A DNA stretch of 64,000 nucleotides from Planotetraspora thailandica (GCF_016863335.1 NZ_BOOR01000043.1:62001-126000); one strand, 5' to 3'; shown: positions 19,253 to 26,976, counted from the stretch's first letter. Notes: a model not told the origin generated them from the sequence alone. Program-made: numbers and translations.

Positions 19253-19325
19253 TTTCGTTCCCCCTGTAACAGTGCTTGTTTCGGTGCGCAGGCGTCGTGG
19301 CGGCCGGCGCGAGAATCGTTTTGGC

Positions 19326-19380
19326 CGTGCCCGTGCTCGGTGATCAGGCTTCAGGACCCCGACCCGCGAGCACGGGCACG
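19326..19380 (-). terminator. Hairpin after array member 2
   Basis: CGTGCCCGTGCTCG (19326-19339) and CGAGCACGGGCACG (19367-19380) are perfect 14-bp complementary arms with a 27-nt loop. They lie just beyond the member 2 stop codon and before the member 3 start. Confidence 0.65.
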
Positions 19381-19404
19381 TGCGGTCCGTTCGCGGCCCG
19401 CGGA

Positions 19405-19806
19405 TCACTCGGAGTAGTAGGACTTGTCCTTCGACTGGGAGTCGGAGTCGGAGTCGGTGTCCTGCCTCTGCCACGGGCTCGTCTCGTTGTCGGACTTCTG
19501 GAACGGCGTCACGACGAGCGTGAAGTCGCGCAGCAGGTGCTGGCGCTGGAACTCGAACTGACGCTCGTGCTGACGCTGACGGCTGTGGTTCCAGTTGTGG
19601 TTGCGGTTGTGGTTACGCCCCTCACGGAAGCACACCTGCTTGTGGCAGACGGGCCGCGAGACCACGGCGCGAGGAGCCGGGGCCGGAGCGGGCACGCCGC
19701 CCATGACGACGGACGCGCTCGCGGCGCTCGCGCCGATGACGAGGGCGCCACCGGTCAGCGCAGCGCTGGCGGCGAGAACGCCCATGACGTTGCTGAGCTT
19801 GAACAT
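19405..19806 (-). CDS. Small secreted HNRN/RQHLLRDFTL protein (array member 2)
   Basis: 133 residues. A signal peptide (MFKLSNVMGVLAASAALTGG...ASA) is followed by a Pro/Ala stretch in place of the Gly/Cys segment (VPAPAPAPRAV), then VCHKQVCF with two Cys, NHNRNHNWNH, the core RQHLLRDFTLVVTPFQKSDN and an acidic DTDSDSDSQ tail. AAGGGGAAAAG precedes the ATG. It belongs with members 1 and 3 by its core, but its upstream region does not match the conserved leader. Function unknown. Confidence 0.75.
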   Translation of the reverse strand: MFKLSNVMGVLAASAALTGGALVIGASAASASVVMGGVPAPAPAPRAVVSRPVCHKQVCFREGRNHNRNHNWNHSRQRQHERQFEFQRQHLLRDFTLVVTPFQKSDNETSPWQRQDTDSDSDSQSKDKSYYSE

Positions 19807-19840
19807 TTTACTTTTCCCCTTGATAAATATGTTTGCCGCA

Positions 19841-19880
19841 CACGCGAAGTCCCGTTACGTCGTTGTCGGGATTTCGCGTG
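19841..19880 (-). terminator. Hairpin after array member 1
   Basis: CACGCGAAGTCCCG and CGGGATTTCGCGTG form a 14-bp stem with one G-U type pair and a 12-nt loop. It lies in the 324-bp gap between array members 1 and 2. Nothing else is recognisable in that gap. Confidence 0.6.
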
Positions 19881-20130
19881 GCAGAAAGCAGGAACGTTGG
19901 CTGTGCGGGCGCCGGAAGACCGATGGGTTTCCTGCGAATGAAGGAGAAGACCCCGGCTGGGTTCCGTGCGATGGTGGCCGGAATGGCTCCCGGTCATATG
20001 CCGGTGATGTGCCCGCGCTCGCCGGAGCGCCATTTCCAAGCGGAATTCGCGATGCCGGCGGGCACGGGCGGGCGTCTCACCCTGTGGTCACCGCCTGCGC
20101 GGCACGGAGACTAGGCGGCCGCACGGTTGG

Positions 20131-20505
20131 TCACTCAGTTGTGCCGTAGTACGGGTGGGACTTCGACTCCGAGTCCGACTCCGACTCGTTGTCCTGCCTC
20201 TGCCACGGGGTGGCCTGGTTGTCGCTCTTCTGGAACGGCGTCACGACCAGGGTGAAGTCGCGCAGCAGGTGCTGACGCTGGTGCTGGTGCTGACGCTCGT
20301 GCTGCCACTGGTGGTTGCGGTTCCAGTTGCGGTTGTGGTTCCGGTGGCCCCGGCCGAAGCCGCCGCCGCAGCCGCCGCCGCCGCAGCCGCCCATGACGAC
20401 GGCGGCGTTCGCGGAGGTGCTCACAGCGGTGCCGAGAGCGACGGCCCCGCCGGTCAGCGCGGTGCTGATGGCGAGAACCCCGACGAGGCTCTTGAAGTTG
20501 GGCAT
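20131..20505 (-). CDS. Small secreted HNRN/RQHLLRDFTL protein (array member 1)
   Basis: 124 residues. It has a signal peptide (MPNFKSLVGVLAISTALTGG...ANA), then GGCGGGGCGGGFGRGHRNHN, a His/Gln/Arg-rich segment (WQHERQHQHQRQ), the core RQHLLRDFTLVVTPFQKSDN and an acidic DNESESDSES tail. This copy links the two subgroups: it has the conserved leader of members 4 and 5 and the core of members 2 and 3. It is probably exported by Sec and cleaved by signal peptidase I. The His- and Cys-rich parts suggest metal or surface binding, but no function is established. Confidence 0.75.
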   Translation of the reverse strand: MPNFKSLVGVLAISTALTGGAVALGTAVSTSANAAVVMGGCGGGGCGGGFGRGHRNHNRNWNRNHQWQHERQHQHQRQHLLRDFTLVVTPFQKSDNQATPWQRQDNESESDSESKSHPYYGTTE

Positions 20506-20733
20506 TTCGTTTCCCCCTTGAAAGGACTTTTGCCCTCTGCTCTGACTTTTCCCATTTGACTGGGAAAATGTGCATCTGGCGACCCTTAGTAGGTCATCCC
20601 TGCATTGTCTTGTTTTCCTTGGCGGCTGAGCGACAAACAGCGATCGGCGGCTTTTGCCATCCGCTTATCTCTTTATTGACGACGTTGAGCCAATAGCGCT
20701 GAGTTTGCTGTTAAATGTGATTTATGTCCGATT
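20506..20733 (-). promoter_or_regulatory. Conserved promoter-leader, copy 1
   Basis: About 228 nt before array member 1. It shares AATCGGACAT (20724-20733, 219 nt from the start codon), GTCAATAAAGAGATAAGC, CTGTTTGT and AAGACAATGCAGG with one or both other leaders, and CTTTCAAGGGGGAAAC at the ribosome site. The GTTATC block is diverged here to GGGTCGCCAGATG. Confidence 0.6.
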
Positions 20734-20792
20734 TGAAATGTCCAATTATGAGCGGAATTCGCGGATATGTGAGGTGGGGTTCTCTCTCTGGC

Positions 20793-20808
20793 CCTGCCGT
20801 ACGGCAGG
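20793..20808. promoter_or_regulatory. 16-bp palindrome upstream of hydrolase gene
   Basis: CCTGCCGTACGGCAGG is a perfect palindrome 40 bp before the GTG start of the alpha/beta hydrolase. TATCGT at 20813-20818 could be its -10 box, so the palindrome would sit in the promoter spacer as an operator. Confidence 0.4.
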
Positions 20809-20848
20809 CGGCTATCGTCGAAACAGAGGGCGAACAGGGGGAGGACGC

Positions 20849-21760
20849 GTGGGTGTCGTACCGATTCCGTCGTGGCCGGGGGAACTCGTCGAGATGGGGA
20901 AGACGCGAGTCCACGTGAGGTCCACGCCAGAGGGGCCGCCGGAGAGCGCCGTGTTCGTGCACGGCCTGGCCGGATCGGCCACCAACTGGACCGACCTGAT
21001 GGGCGAGCTCGCCGGTGAGGTCAGGGGTTACGCCGTCGACCTGCCGGGCGCCGGGTATTCACCGGAGCCTGCGGATGGCGACTATTCGGTGGACGGCCAC
21101 GCGGGCGTGGTCGCGCGGCTGATCGAGCAGGTGGGAGGCCCTGTCCACTTGTTCGGCAACTCCATGGGAGGGGCCGTCTCCGTCCGGGTGGCAGCGACCC
21201 GGCCCGATCTGGTCAAGTCGCTGACGCTGGTGTCCCCGGCGCTGCCCGACCTGCTGCCCCGGTTCGGCCCCGCCCGCGTGGTGGTGTCGGCCGCACCCCG
21301 CCTGGGCGAGCTGGCCGTGCGGCGGCTCAGCGCCATCCCGCCGGAGAGGCGGATGCGGGCCACGCTCAGCTGGTGCTATGCCGACCAGAACAACATCCAC
21401 CCGCAGCGCCTGCGCGAGGCCATTGAGGAGTTGCGCCGCCGCGACGGCGTTCCGTACGCGGCGGCGGCGATGGTGGGCTGCGCCCGGGCGATCGTGAACG
21501 AGTACTTCCGCACCGGGCCCGCCAACCTGTGGCAGCAGGCCGCGCAGATCATCGCGCCCACGCTCGTCATCTACGGCCTGCGCGACAGGCTCGTCGACGC
21601 GCGGATGGCCCGCAGAGCCGGCCGCATCTTTCCCAATGTGCGGGTCGTCACAATTCGCGGCGCGGCCCACGTCGCCCAGATGGAATTTCCCGGCGTCGTC
21701 GCCAGGGAGGCGCGTCGGCTCATCGTCGAGGCATTGAGGCCCGCCGCGCGAACAGCGTGA
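20849..21760 (+). CDS. Alpha/beta hydrolase (LipV position)
   Basis: 303 residues from a GTG set by GGGGGAGG four bases upstream. Motifs are FVHGLAGSATNW (oxyanion region), the nucleophile elbow GNSMGG, an acid loop YGLRDRLVDARM and the catalytic His in RGAAHVAQMEFP. It is cytoplasmic by lack of a signal peptide. It holds the place of lipV/Rv3203-like hydrolases in the conserved actinobacterial order, although here it precedes moeZ. Substrate unknown. Confidence 0.85.
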   Translation: MGVVPIPSWPGELVEMGKTRVHVRSTPEGPPESAVFVHGLAGSATNWTDLMGELAGEVRGYAVDLPGAGYSPEPADGDYSVDGHAGVVARLIEQVGGPVHLFGNSMGGAVSVRVAATRPDLVKSLTLVSPALPDLLPRFGPARVVVSAAPRLGELAVRRLSAIPPERRMRATLSWCYADQNNIHPQRLREAIEELRRRDGVPYAAAAMVGCARAIVNEYFRTGPANLWQQAAQIIAPTLVIYGLRDRLVDARMARRAGRIFPNVRVVTIRGAAHVAQMEFPGVVAREARRLIVEALRPAARTA

Positions 21761-21859
21761 TTGGGGAATGCGGGGACACCCCGGTTAAGTTGTGAGAAGG
21801 GCTTGTGATGGGCCCATGGAGCCGATGGCGACCATTGGCGCGAAAACGGGAGTGGAACT

Positions 21860-23038
21860 GTGTCGTTGCCACCGCTGGTAGAACCGGCAGCTGAGCTGTC
21901 GGTCGACGAGGTGCGCCGCTACTCACGCCACCTGATCATCCCTGACGTGGGCATGGCAGGGCAGAAGCGGCTCAAGAACGCCAAGGTGCTGTGTGTGGGC
22001 GCGGGTGGCCTCGGCTCTCCTGCCCTGCTTTACCTCGCCGCGGCCGGGGTCGGCACCCTCGGCATCGTCGATTTCGACATCGTGGACGAGTCGAACCTGC
22101 AGCGCCAGATCATCCATGGCCAGTCCGACGTGGGCCGCCTCAAGGCGGAGTCGGCGGCGGCCAGCGTCCGGGAGGTCAACCCGAACGTCAACGTGGTGAT
22201 CCACAACGTTGCCCTCACCAACGACAACGTGATGGACATCTTCTCGGGCTACGACCTGATCGTGGACGGGACCGACAACTTCGCGACCCGTTACATGGTC
22301 AACGACGCGGCGGTGCTGCTCGGCAAGCCGTATGTCTGGGGTTCCATCTACCGCTTCGACGGCCAGGCGAGCGTGTTCTGGGCCGAGCACGGCCCCTGCT
22401 ACCGCTGCCTCTACCCGGAGCCCCCGCCCCCCGGCATGGTGCCCAGCTGCGCCGAGGGCGGCGTTCTCGGCGTCCTGTGCGCCTCGATCGGCTCCATCCA
22501 GGTCAACGAGGCCATCAAGCTCATCACCGGCATCGGCGAGCCCCTCGTCGGCCGCCTGATGATCTATGACGCGCTCGAGATGAAGTACCGCGACGTCAAG
22601 GTCCGCAAGGACCCCGAGTGCCCGCTGTGCGGCAAGAACCCCTCGATCACCGAGCTCATCGACTACGAGGCGTTCTGCGGCACCATCTCCGACGAGGCCC
22701 AGCAGGCCGCGGCCGGGTCGACCATCACGGCGGCCGAGCTCAGGGACATGCAGGAGCGGGGCGACAACATCTACCTGATCGACGTCAGGGAGCAGAACGA
22801 GTACGAGATCGTCAACATCCCCGGCGCCGTGCTGATCCCGAAGGGCGAGTTCCTGAACGGCTCCGCTCTGGAGGGGCTGCCGCAGGACAAGAAGATCGTC
22901 GTGCACTGCAAGTCCGGCGGCCGGTCGGCGGAGGTCCTCGCGGTCCTCAAGAACGCCGGCTTCTCCGACGCCGTCCACGTCGGCGGAGGCGTGCTGAGCT
23001 GGATCAAGACCGTGGATCCGAGCCTGCCCACCTACTGA
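21860..23038 (+). CDS. moeZ: MoeZ: adenylyltransferase/sulfurtransferase
   Basis: 392 residues with an N-terminal ThiF/MoeB domain and a C-terminal rhodanese domain. The ATP loop is GAGGLGSP (residues 47-54). Zinc-binding CxxC pairs are CYRC and CPLC. The rhodanese active-site Cys lies in HCKSGGRS near residue 350. MoeZ adenylates the C-terminus of small sulfur carriers (MoaD, CysO, ThiS types) and loads sulfur for molybdopterin, cysteine or thiopeptide pathways. The GTG start at 21860 fits the family length. It is monocistronic with a strong terminator after it. moaE lies 34 kb away in the window. Confidence 0.95.
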   Translation: MSLPPLVEPAAELSVDEVRRYSRHLIIPDVGMAGQKRLKNAKVLCVGAGGLGSPALLYLAAAGVGTLGIVDFDIVDESNLQRQIIHGQSDVGRLKAESAAASVREVNPNVNVVIHNVALTNDNVMDIFSGYDLIVDGTDNFATRYMVNDAAVLLGKPYVWGSIYRFDGQASVFWAEHGPCYRCLYPEPPPPGMVPSCAEGGVLGVLCASIGSIQVNEAIKLITGIGEPLVGRLMIYDALEMKYRDVKVRKDPECPLCGKNPSITELIDYEAFCGTISDEAQQAAAGSTITAAELRDMQERGDNIYLIDVREQNEYEIVNIPGAVLIPKGEFLNGSALEGLPQDKKIVVHCKSGGRSAEVLAVLKNAGFSDAVHVGGGVLSWIKTVDPSLPTY

Positions 23039-23048
23039 TCGACCGTCC

Positions 23049-23088
23049 GTACGGCCGCCGCCCTCGCCGACCGAGGCGGCGGCCGTAC
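23049..23088. terminator. Bidirectional terminator after moeZ
   Basis: GTACGGCCGCCGCC and GGCGGCGGCCGTAC form a perfect 14-bp stem with a 12-nt loop between the convergent moeZ and regulator genes. Confidence 0.85.
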
Positions 23089-23102
23089 GCATGCCGGGAT
23101 CT

Positions 23103-23522
23103 TCAGCGGGGCAGGATCGTCAGCCCGCTCGGTGCGACGATCCGCTGCAGGTTCCGCACATATTCGGCGAATGCCGTACGGCCTTGCCCGGTGAGGCTGA
23201 GCCACGTCTTGGGCCGCTTGCCCACGTATCCCTTGCGGATCCGCACGTATCCGGCCGTCTCCAGGGCGCTCGCGTGCTTGGACAGCACCGAGTCGCTGAT
23301 GCCGAGCGTGTCCCTGACGAAGCCGAACTCGGCCTCTTCCGCCGCCGCCAGCGCCGACACGATCTGCAGGCGGGTCGGAGCGTGGATCACGGGGTCGAGT
23401 GTCACAGGGTCGAGCGTCACGGGGTCGCCGGCTGCGAAGCCGGAATCGGCCGCCCCCGGGCGCACGGTGACGGAATTCACGCCGCCCGAACCGTTCTCAG
23501 GGCTTGAATGCGCGGGCCCCAT
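23103..23522 (-). CDS. Winged-helix transcriptional regulator (HTH_34/MarR-like)
   Basis: 139 residues. After a disordered N-terminus with a tandem DPVTL repeat comes a winged helix: VIHAPTRLQIVSALAAAEEA, FVRDTLGISDSVLSKHASAL, then the wing GYVRIRKGYVGKRPKTWLSL. It is of the single-domain type often paired with membrane proteins. Its ATG overlaps the stop of the upstream membrane-protein gene by one base (TGATG), so translation is coupled. The likely target is the TGGAAAGT-rich promoter at 24009-24061, giving autoregulation. Confidence 0.85.
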   Translation of the reverse strand: MGPAHSSPENGSGGVNSVTVRPGAADSGFAAGDPVTLDPVTLDPVIHAPTRLQIVSALAAAEEAEFGFVRDTLGISDSVLSKHASALETAGYVRIRKGYVGKRPKTWLSLTGQGRTAFAEYVRNLQRIVAPSGLTILPR

Positions 23523-23989
23523 CACGCGCCTTTCTCGATCTTTCGGGCGATCAGCCGGGAGATCCTCCGTGCCACAAGGGGCCCGGTCGCCGCGATGAAG
23601 GCCGTCATCGCGAGTGCGGCATATGTCCGAGCGTAGGAGATCCCCGCGGCGTCCAGCCGCAACGCCAGAGCGAGACAGAGGCAGAAGCAGAGCACCAGCC
23701 ATCCGCCGAAGACGGCGAACCCACCGCCCGACTGGAGGCTGCGATGGGCGGTCATCCGGCGGGTTTTGACCAGCACGGCGACCAGGGCGCCGAGTCCGGC
23801 GCACAGCACGATCCCGAGGCCCGCGCTGAGGGGGACGGGAGTGCCGGGTTCGGTGACGGCCTGCATCCCGGTCACGAACAGGGACACCCCGATCACGTAC
23901 CACGTCGGAAACCACGGCTGCGCCGTCACCGCCCTGGTCTGCGTCTCGCGGATGGTCGCCAGGCTTCGTGCGGCTTCGTCAGGGTTCAT
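23522..23989 (-). CDS. Integral membrane protein (about four TM helices)
   Basis: 155 residues from an ATG preceded by GAGGAG. Four hydrophobic segments are visible: WYVIGVSLFVTGMQAV, LSAGLGIVLCAGLGALVAVL, GFAVFGGWLVLCFCLCLALAL and TYAALAMTAFIAATGPLVA. A cytoplasmic Arg/Lys tail follows. No transport or enzyme motif is recognised. It forms a two-gene operon with the winged-helix regulator from a strong promoter, and the regulator probably controls its amount. Function unknown. Confidence 0.75.
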   Translation of the reverse strand: MNPDEAARSLATIRETQTRAVTAQPWFPTWYVIGVSLFVTGMQAVTEPGTPVPLSAGLGIVLCAGLGALVAVLVKTRRMTAHRSLQSGGGFAVFGGWLVLCFCLCLALALRLDAAGISYARTYAALAMTAFIAATGPLVARRISRLIARKIEKGA

Positions 23990-24008
23990 GGGGCTCCTCA
24001 CCGAGTCT

Positions 24009-24061
24009 CTTTCCATCTTGGAAAGTATTTTCCACTTTCCATAACGTCAAGTACTTTCCAG
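24009..24061 (-). promoter_or_regulatory. Promoter with repeated TGGAAAGT operators
   Basis: On the minus strand TTGACG (24045-24050) is followed after 17 bp by TACTTT (24022-24027), a near-consensus promoter. TGGAAAGT/ACTTTCCA boxes occur several times across it, including the dyad TGGAAAGT-ATTTTCC-ACTTTCCA around 24020-24041 and another ACTTTCCA at 24053-24060. They overlap the -10 and flank the -35, as for a repressor. Confidence 0.75.
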
Positions 24062-24136
24062 GGCATTTGGTGAGATAGCCGCCCAGGGTGGCGTTAAGGT
24101 CGCTGGGTAACACCGCGCCGAGCGAGCGGAGATCCG

Positions 24137-24856
24137 GTGAGTGAACGGCGGGTATGGCCGGCCCTGGTCACGGCCTCCACGCTCACCCTGATCTGCGCGG
24201 TCGTGGCGGTCGTCGCAGCCGGAGCCGCAGTGGCGGAGCTCACCCGCGGGCCCAGCCCGGCCGAACTGCAGCGGGCCGAGGCCGCCGAGCTCGCCGGGCG
24301 CTGGGCCGCGTGGCCCGCCGGCAAGATCTTCCCCGCGACCCTTCCCTACGTCGACGAGCAGGGCAGCAGTGAGAAGGCCCACCGGGTCGGCATCTCCTCC
24401 AGGACCGACTGCGACGCGGCCGTGGACGCCGCCCTTCAGCCCGCGCTCAAGGCCGTGGGCTGCAAGGCGATCCTCCGGGCCACGTACCTCGACGCGCTGC
24501 AGGGCACCGTCGTCACGATCGGGGTGGCCGCCTTCCCCGACTCCGCCTCCGCCTCGGCGGCCAAGTCGGCCCTGGCACGCGGCGGAAAACCGTCCCCGGG
24601 GCTGCGCGCCCTCTCCTTCACCGGCACCGTCACCGACCGCTTCGACGCCGCCAGCCGCCAGTCCGCCACCCAGCGCCAGGCCGGGCCGTACGTGGTGCTC
24701 ACCACCGCCGGCCAGGTGGACGGGCGGCCGGCGGCGGCGCTCGGCAAGCAGCGGCCGGGCATGTTCGGCTTCACCGGCGACCTGGCCCAGGCCGTCGTCA
24801 GGATCCTCTCGGCTCCCTCACCCGCCGCGTGCGAGGCCGAGGCGTCGCCGTGCTGA
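24137..24856 (+). CDS. Membrane-anchored partner protein of mycosin-like module 1
   Basis: 239 residues. One N-terminal TM segment (VTASTLTLICAVVAVVAAG) is followed by an extracytoplasmic domain with RWAAWPAGKIFPATLPY, two conserved Cys (TDCDAAV and VGCKAIL, a likely disulfide), LRATYLD and FTGTVTDRF. The same blocks occur in the gene at 26101. The last 7 nt overlap the subtilase gene (GTGCTGA), so the two are coupled. It may anchor, inhibit or guide the protease. I do not recognise a named family. Confidence 0.75.
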   Translation: MSERRVWPALVTASTLTLICAVVAVVAAGAAVAELTRGPSPAELQRAEAAELAGRWAAWPAGKIFPATLPYVDEQGSSEKAHRVGISSRTDCDAAVDAALQPALKAVGCKAILRATYLDALQGTVVTIGVAAFPDSASASAAKSALARGGKPSPGLRALSFTGTVTDRFDAASRQSATQRQAGPYVVLTTAGQVDGRPAAALGKQRPGMFGFTGDLAQAVVRILSAPSPAACEAEASPC

Positions 24857-26091
24857 GACGCCTCGCCGCCGGCGCCCTCGCGGCCTTCACGGCCGTGGGC
24901 GTGCTCCTCCCCGGCACGGCTCTCGCCGACCAGATCCGGGACAGCCAGCAGCCGGTGCTGAGCACGCTGGGCGTGTCGGCCGCGTGGAAGGCGACGAAGG
25001 GGAGGGGGGTGACGGTCGCCGTTCTCGACTCCGGCGTCGACCCCGGGCATCACGACCTGGCCGGATCGGTGATCACCGGCAAGGACTTCACCGTCGGCGC
25101 CAACCCCAAGAACGCGAAGCCTGTGCGTCTGCACGGCACCTACATGGCGTCGCTGATCGCCGGCCACGGGCACGGCCCGGGCGGAGGCGACGGCGTCATA
25201 GGGGTCGCGCCCCAGGCGAAGATCCTCTCGGTCCGGGTGATCCTCGAGGACGAGGAGCCGGGCTTCAAGCGGTTCAACTCCGATCCGCGGTTCGCAGGAG
25301 TGGTCGCCAAGGGCATCAGATACGCCGTCGACCAGGGCGCCGACGTGATCAACCTGTCGATCTCGAAGGAGAGGCCGACCGAGCCTGAGCGGGAGGCCAT
25401 CGCCTACGCGATCTCCAAGGGCGTGGTCCTGGTCGCCGCCGCCGGAAACGACGGGACGGGCAAGCGCGTCGGCCCGTATTCCTACCCGGCGGCCATCCCC
25501 GGTGTGATCTCGGTGGCGGCGGTCACCCCCGCGCTGCTGCACGCCTCGTTCTCGAACAGGAACTCCTCCGTCCTGGTCTCGGCTCCCGGCGTCGACGTCC
25601 TCGGCGCGGGCCCCCACGATGAGTACTGGATGGGCAAGGGCACGTCGCAGGCCACCGCGCTGGTCTCGGGGGTCGCCGCGCTGATCAAGGCCCGGCACCC
25701 GTCGATGTCTCCCGCCCTTGTGGCGCAGGCGCTCGCGTCGTCACCGGTACGCAAAGGCCCGTACAACACCGGCACCGGGTTCGGGGTGGTCAACGCCTAC
25801 CGGGCGCTGAAGGCGGCCGACGGACTCGCCCGCCACGGGATCACCGCGAAAGGCCCGGGGGTCCAGGATCCGGAACACTCCCTCGACGGCCACGCCGCCC
25901 CGAAGCATCTCGCGGCCGTGGCTCAGCGCGACCAGCGAAGCCTCGTCGTCTACGCCCTGATCGCCGGCGTCGCCTCCCTGGGCGCGATCATCAGCCTGAC
26001 CGTGCTCATCATGCTCGTACGGCGGGCACGCGGGGAGAAAGACGACGATCTCGCCATGTCGCCCCCTCAGCCTTCAGGCCTCTCGACGTAA
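24850..26091 (+). CDS. Mycosin-like S8 serine protease, catalytically intact
   Basis: About 413 residues from the GTG at 24850. A signal peptide ends near GTALA. The S8 domain has Asp60 (VLDSGVD), His95 (RLHGTYMASL), oxyanion Asn200 (AAAGND) and Ser266 (GKGTSQATA). A C-terminal TM helix (YALIAGVASLGAIISLTVLI) and a short basic tail would hold the enzyme on the outer face of the membrane, as in type VII secretion mycosins. No eccB-E or ESX genes are in the window, so it is an orphan here. It is coupled to the upstream partner by a 7-nt overlap, and the module is repeated at 26101-28157. Confidence 0.9.
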   Translation: MLRRLAAGALAAFTAVGVLLPGTALADQIRDSQQPVLSTLGVSAAWKATKGRGVTVAVLDSGVDPGHHDLAGSVITGKDFTVGANPKNAKPVRLHGTYMASLIAGHGHGPGGGDGVIGVAPQAKILSVRVILEDEEPGFKRFNSDPRFAGVVAKGIRYAVDQGADVINLSISKERPTEPEREAIAYAISKGVVLVAAAGNDGTGKRVGPYSYPAAIPGVISVAAVTPALLHASFSNRNSSVLVSAPGVDVLGAGPHDEYWMGKGTSQATALVSGVAALIKARHPSMSPALVAQALASSPVRKGPYNTGTGFGVVNAYRALKAADGLARHGITAKGPGVQDPEHSLDGHAAPKHLAAVAQRDQRSLVVYALIAGVASLGAIISLTVLIMLVRRARGEKDDDLAMSPPQPSGLST

Positions 26092-26100
26092 CATCGAATC

Positions 26101-26976
26101 ATGCCGCCCGAGCAGCCCCGGACACGGCCCGATGGCCGGCGCGGACTGCCGCTCGGCTCGTCCGCCGGCCGCCTCCGCGCGCGCCCGTGGCCCGCGTCGC
26201 GGCGCAGGGCCGCCGCGGTCCAGGCGCTGAAGGAGCGGGAGGAAGTCGCCCGCGGCCTCAGATTCCGTGCGGTCTTCATGACGCTGATGGGGGTCGTGCT
26301 GGCGGTGGCGACCCTCGACGTGCTGCTCGGCTCGCTCGGGCTGTTCCTGGAGACGCGATCCCGGCCCCTCACCGACGCCGAACGCGCCAAGTACGTCGCC
26401 GACGACATCGCCAGACGATGGCAGGCATGGCCCGTGGGCATGGTCTTCCCCGAGGAACTTCCGTACAACGGTCTGGGCCGGGCCCAGCAGTACGCCCGGC
26501 GGGTGGGGGTGGCCCCGGAGACCACCTGCACGACCGCCGTGGACTCACCCGTCGCCTCGGTCCTGGGCGAGCAGGGCTGCCGGACGATGCTGCGGGCCAC
26601 CTACGTCGACCAGACCTCGACCTTCGCGATCACCGTGGGCGTCGCCGTGCTCAGGGACGAGGACGCGCGGATCGACGCGGCGAGCAAGCTGCCGGTGGAC
26701 GACCGTGTGGGCGTGCGGCCAGTCGCCTTCCCCGGCACGGTGACCGACAATTTCGGGGCGGCCCAGCGGCAGCGGACCGGCTGGGTGGCCGCCGGGCCGT
26801 ACATCGTCTTCTCCACCGTGGGGTACACCGACGGCAGGACCCGTGAGTCCGTGCCCCTGGAGGAACAGCTGAACAGCGAGATGTGGCCCACCGCCGAATC
26901 GATCGCCGGGAGGATCGCGCGTTCTCTGGGAGAACCGCCCGACGTGCCACGCTGCACCCAGGGGAACGTGTGCTGA
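26101..26976 (+). CDS. Membrane-anchored partner protein of mycosin-like module 2
   Basis: 291 residues, paralogous to the gene at 24137 but with an additional Arg-rich cytoplasmic N-terminus of about 50 residues. A TM segment (FMTLMGVVLAVATLDVLLG) is followed by RWQAWPVGMVFPEELPY, Cys residues in TTCTTAV and QGCRTML, LRATYVD, FPGTVTDNF and GPYIVFSTVG. It ends in a Cys, as does its paralogue. It overlaps the next gene by the same GTGCTGA, which argues for duplication of the whole two-gene unit. Function unknown. Confidence 0.75.
   Translation: MPPEQPRTRPDGRRGLPLGSSAGRLRARPWPASRRRAAAVQALKEREEVARGLRFRAVFMTLMGVVLAVATLDVLLGSLGLFLETRSRPLTDAERAKYVADDIARRWQAWPVGMVFPEELPYNGLGRAQQYARRVGVAPETTCTTAVDSPVASVLGEQGCRTMLRATYVDQTSTFAITVGVAVLRDEDARIDAASKLPVDDRVGVRPVAFPGTVTDNFGAAQRQRTGWVAAGPYIVFSTVGYTDGRTRESVPLEEQLNSEMWPTAESIAGRIARSLGEPPDVPRCTQGNVC

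Noticed and set aside
19253-19474. Longer start for array member 3, extending about 74 residues upstream
   Set aside because: The extension runs through the preceding hairpin and has no similarity to the family. The GTG at 19252 has the same AGGGGGAA ribosome site and signal peptide start as its paralogues.
16919-20505. Chaplin or rodlin surface proteins
   Set aside because: The signal peptides are general. The mature parts lack the chaplin domain with its paired Cys and the hydrophobic beta-rich sequence.
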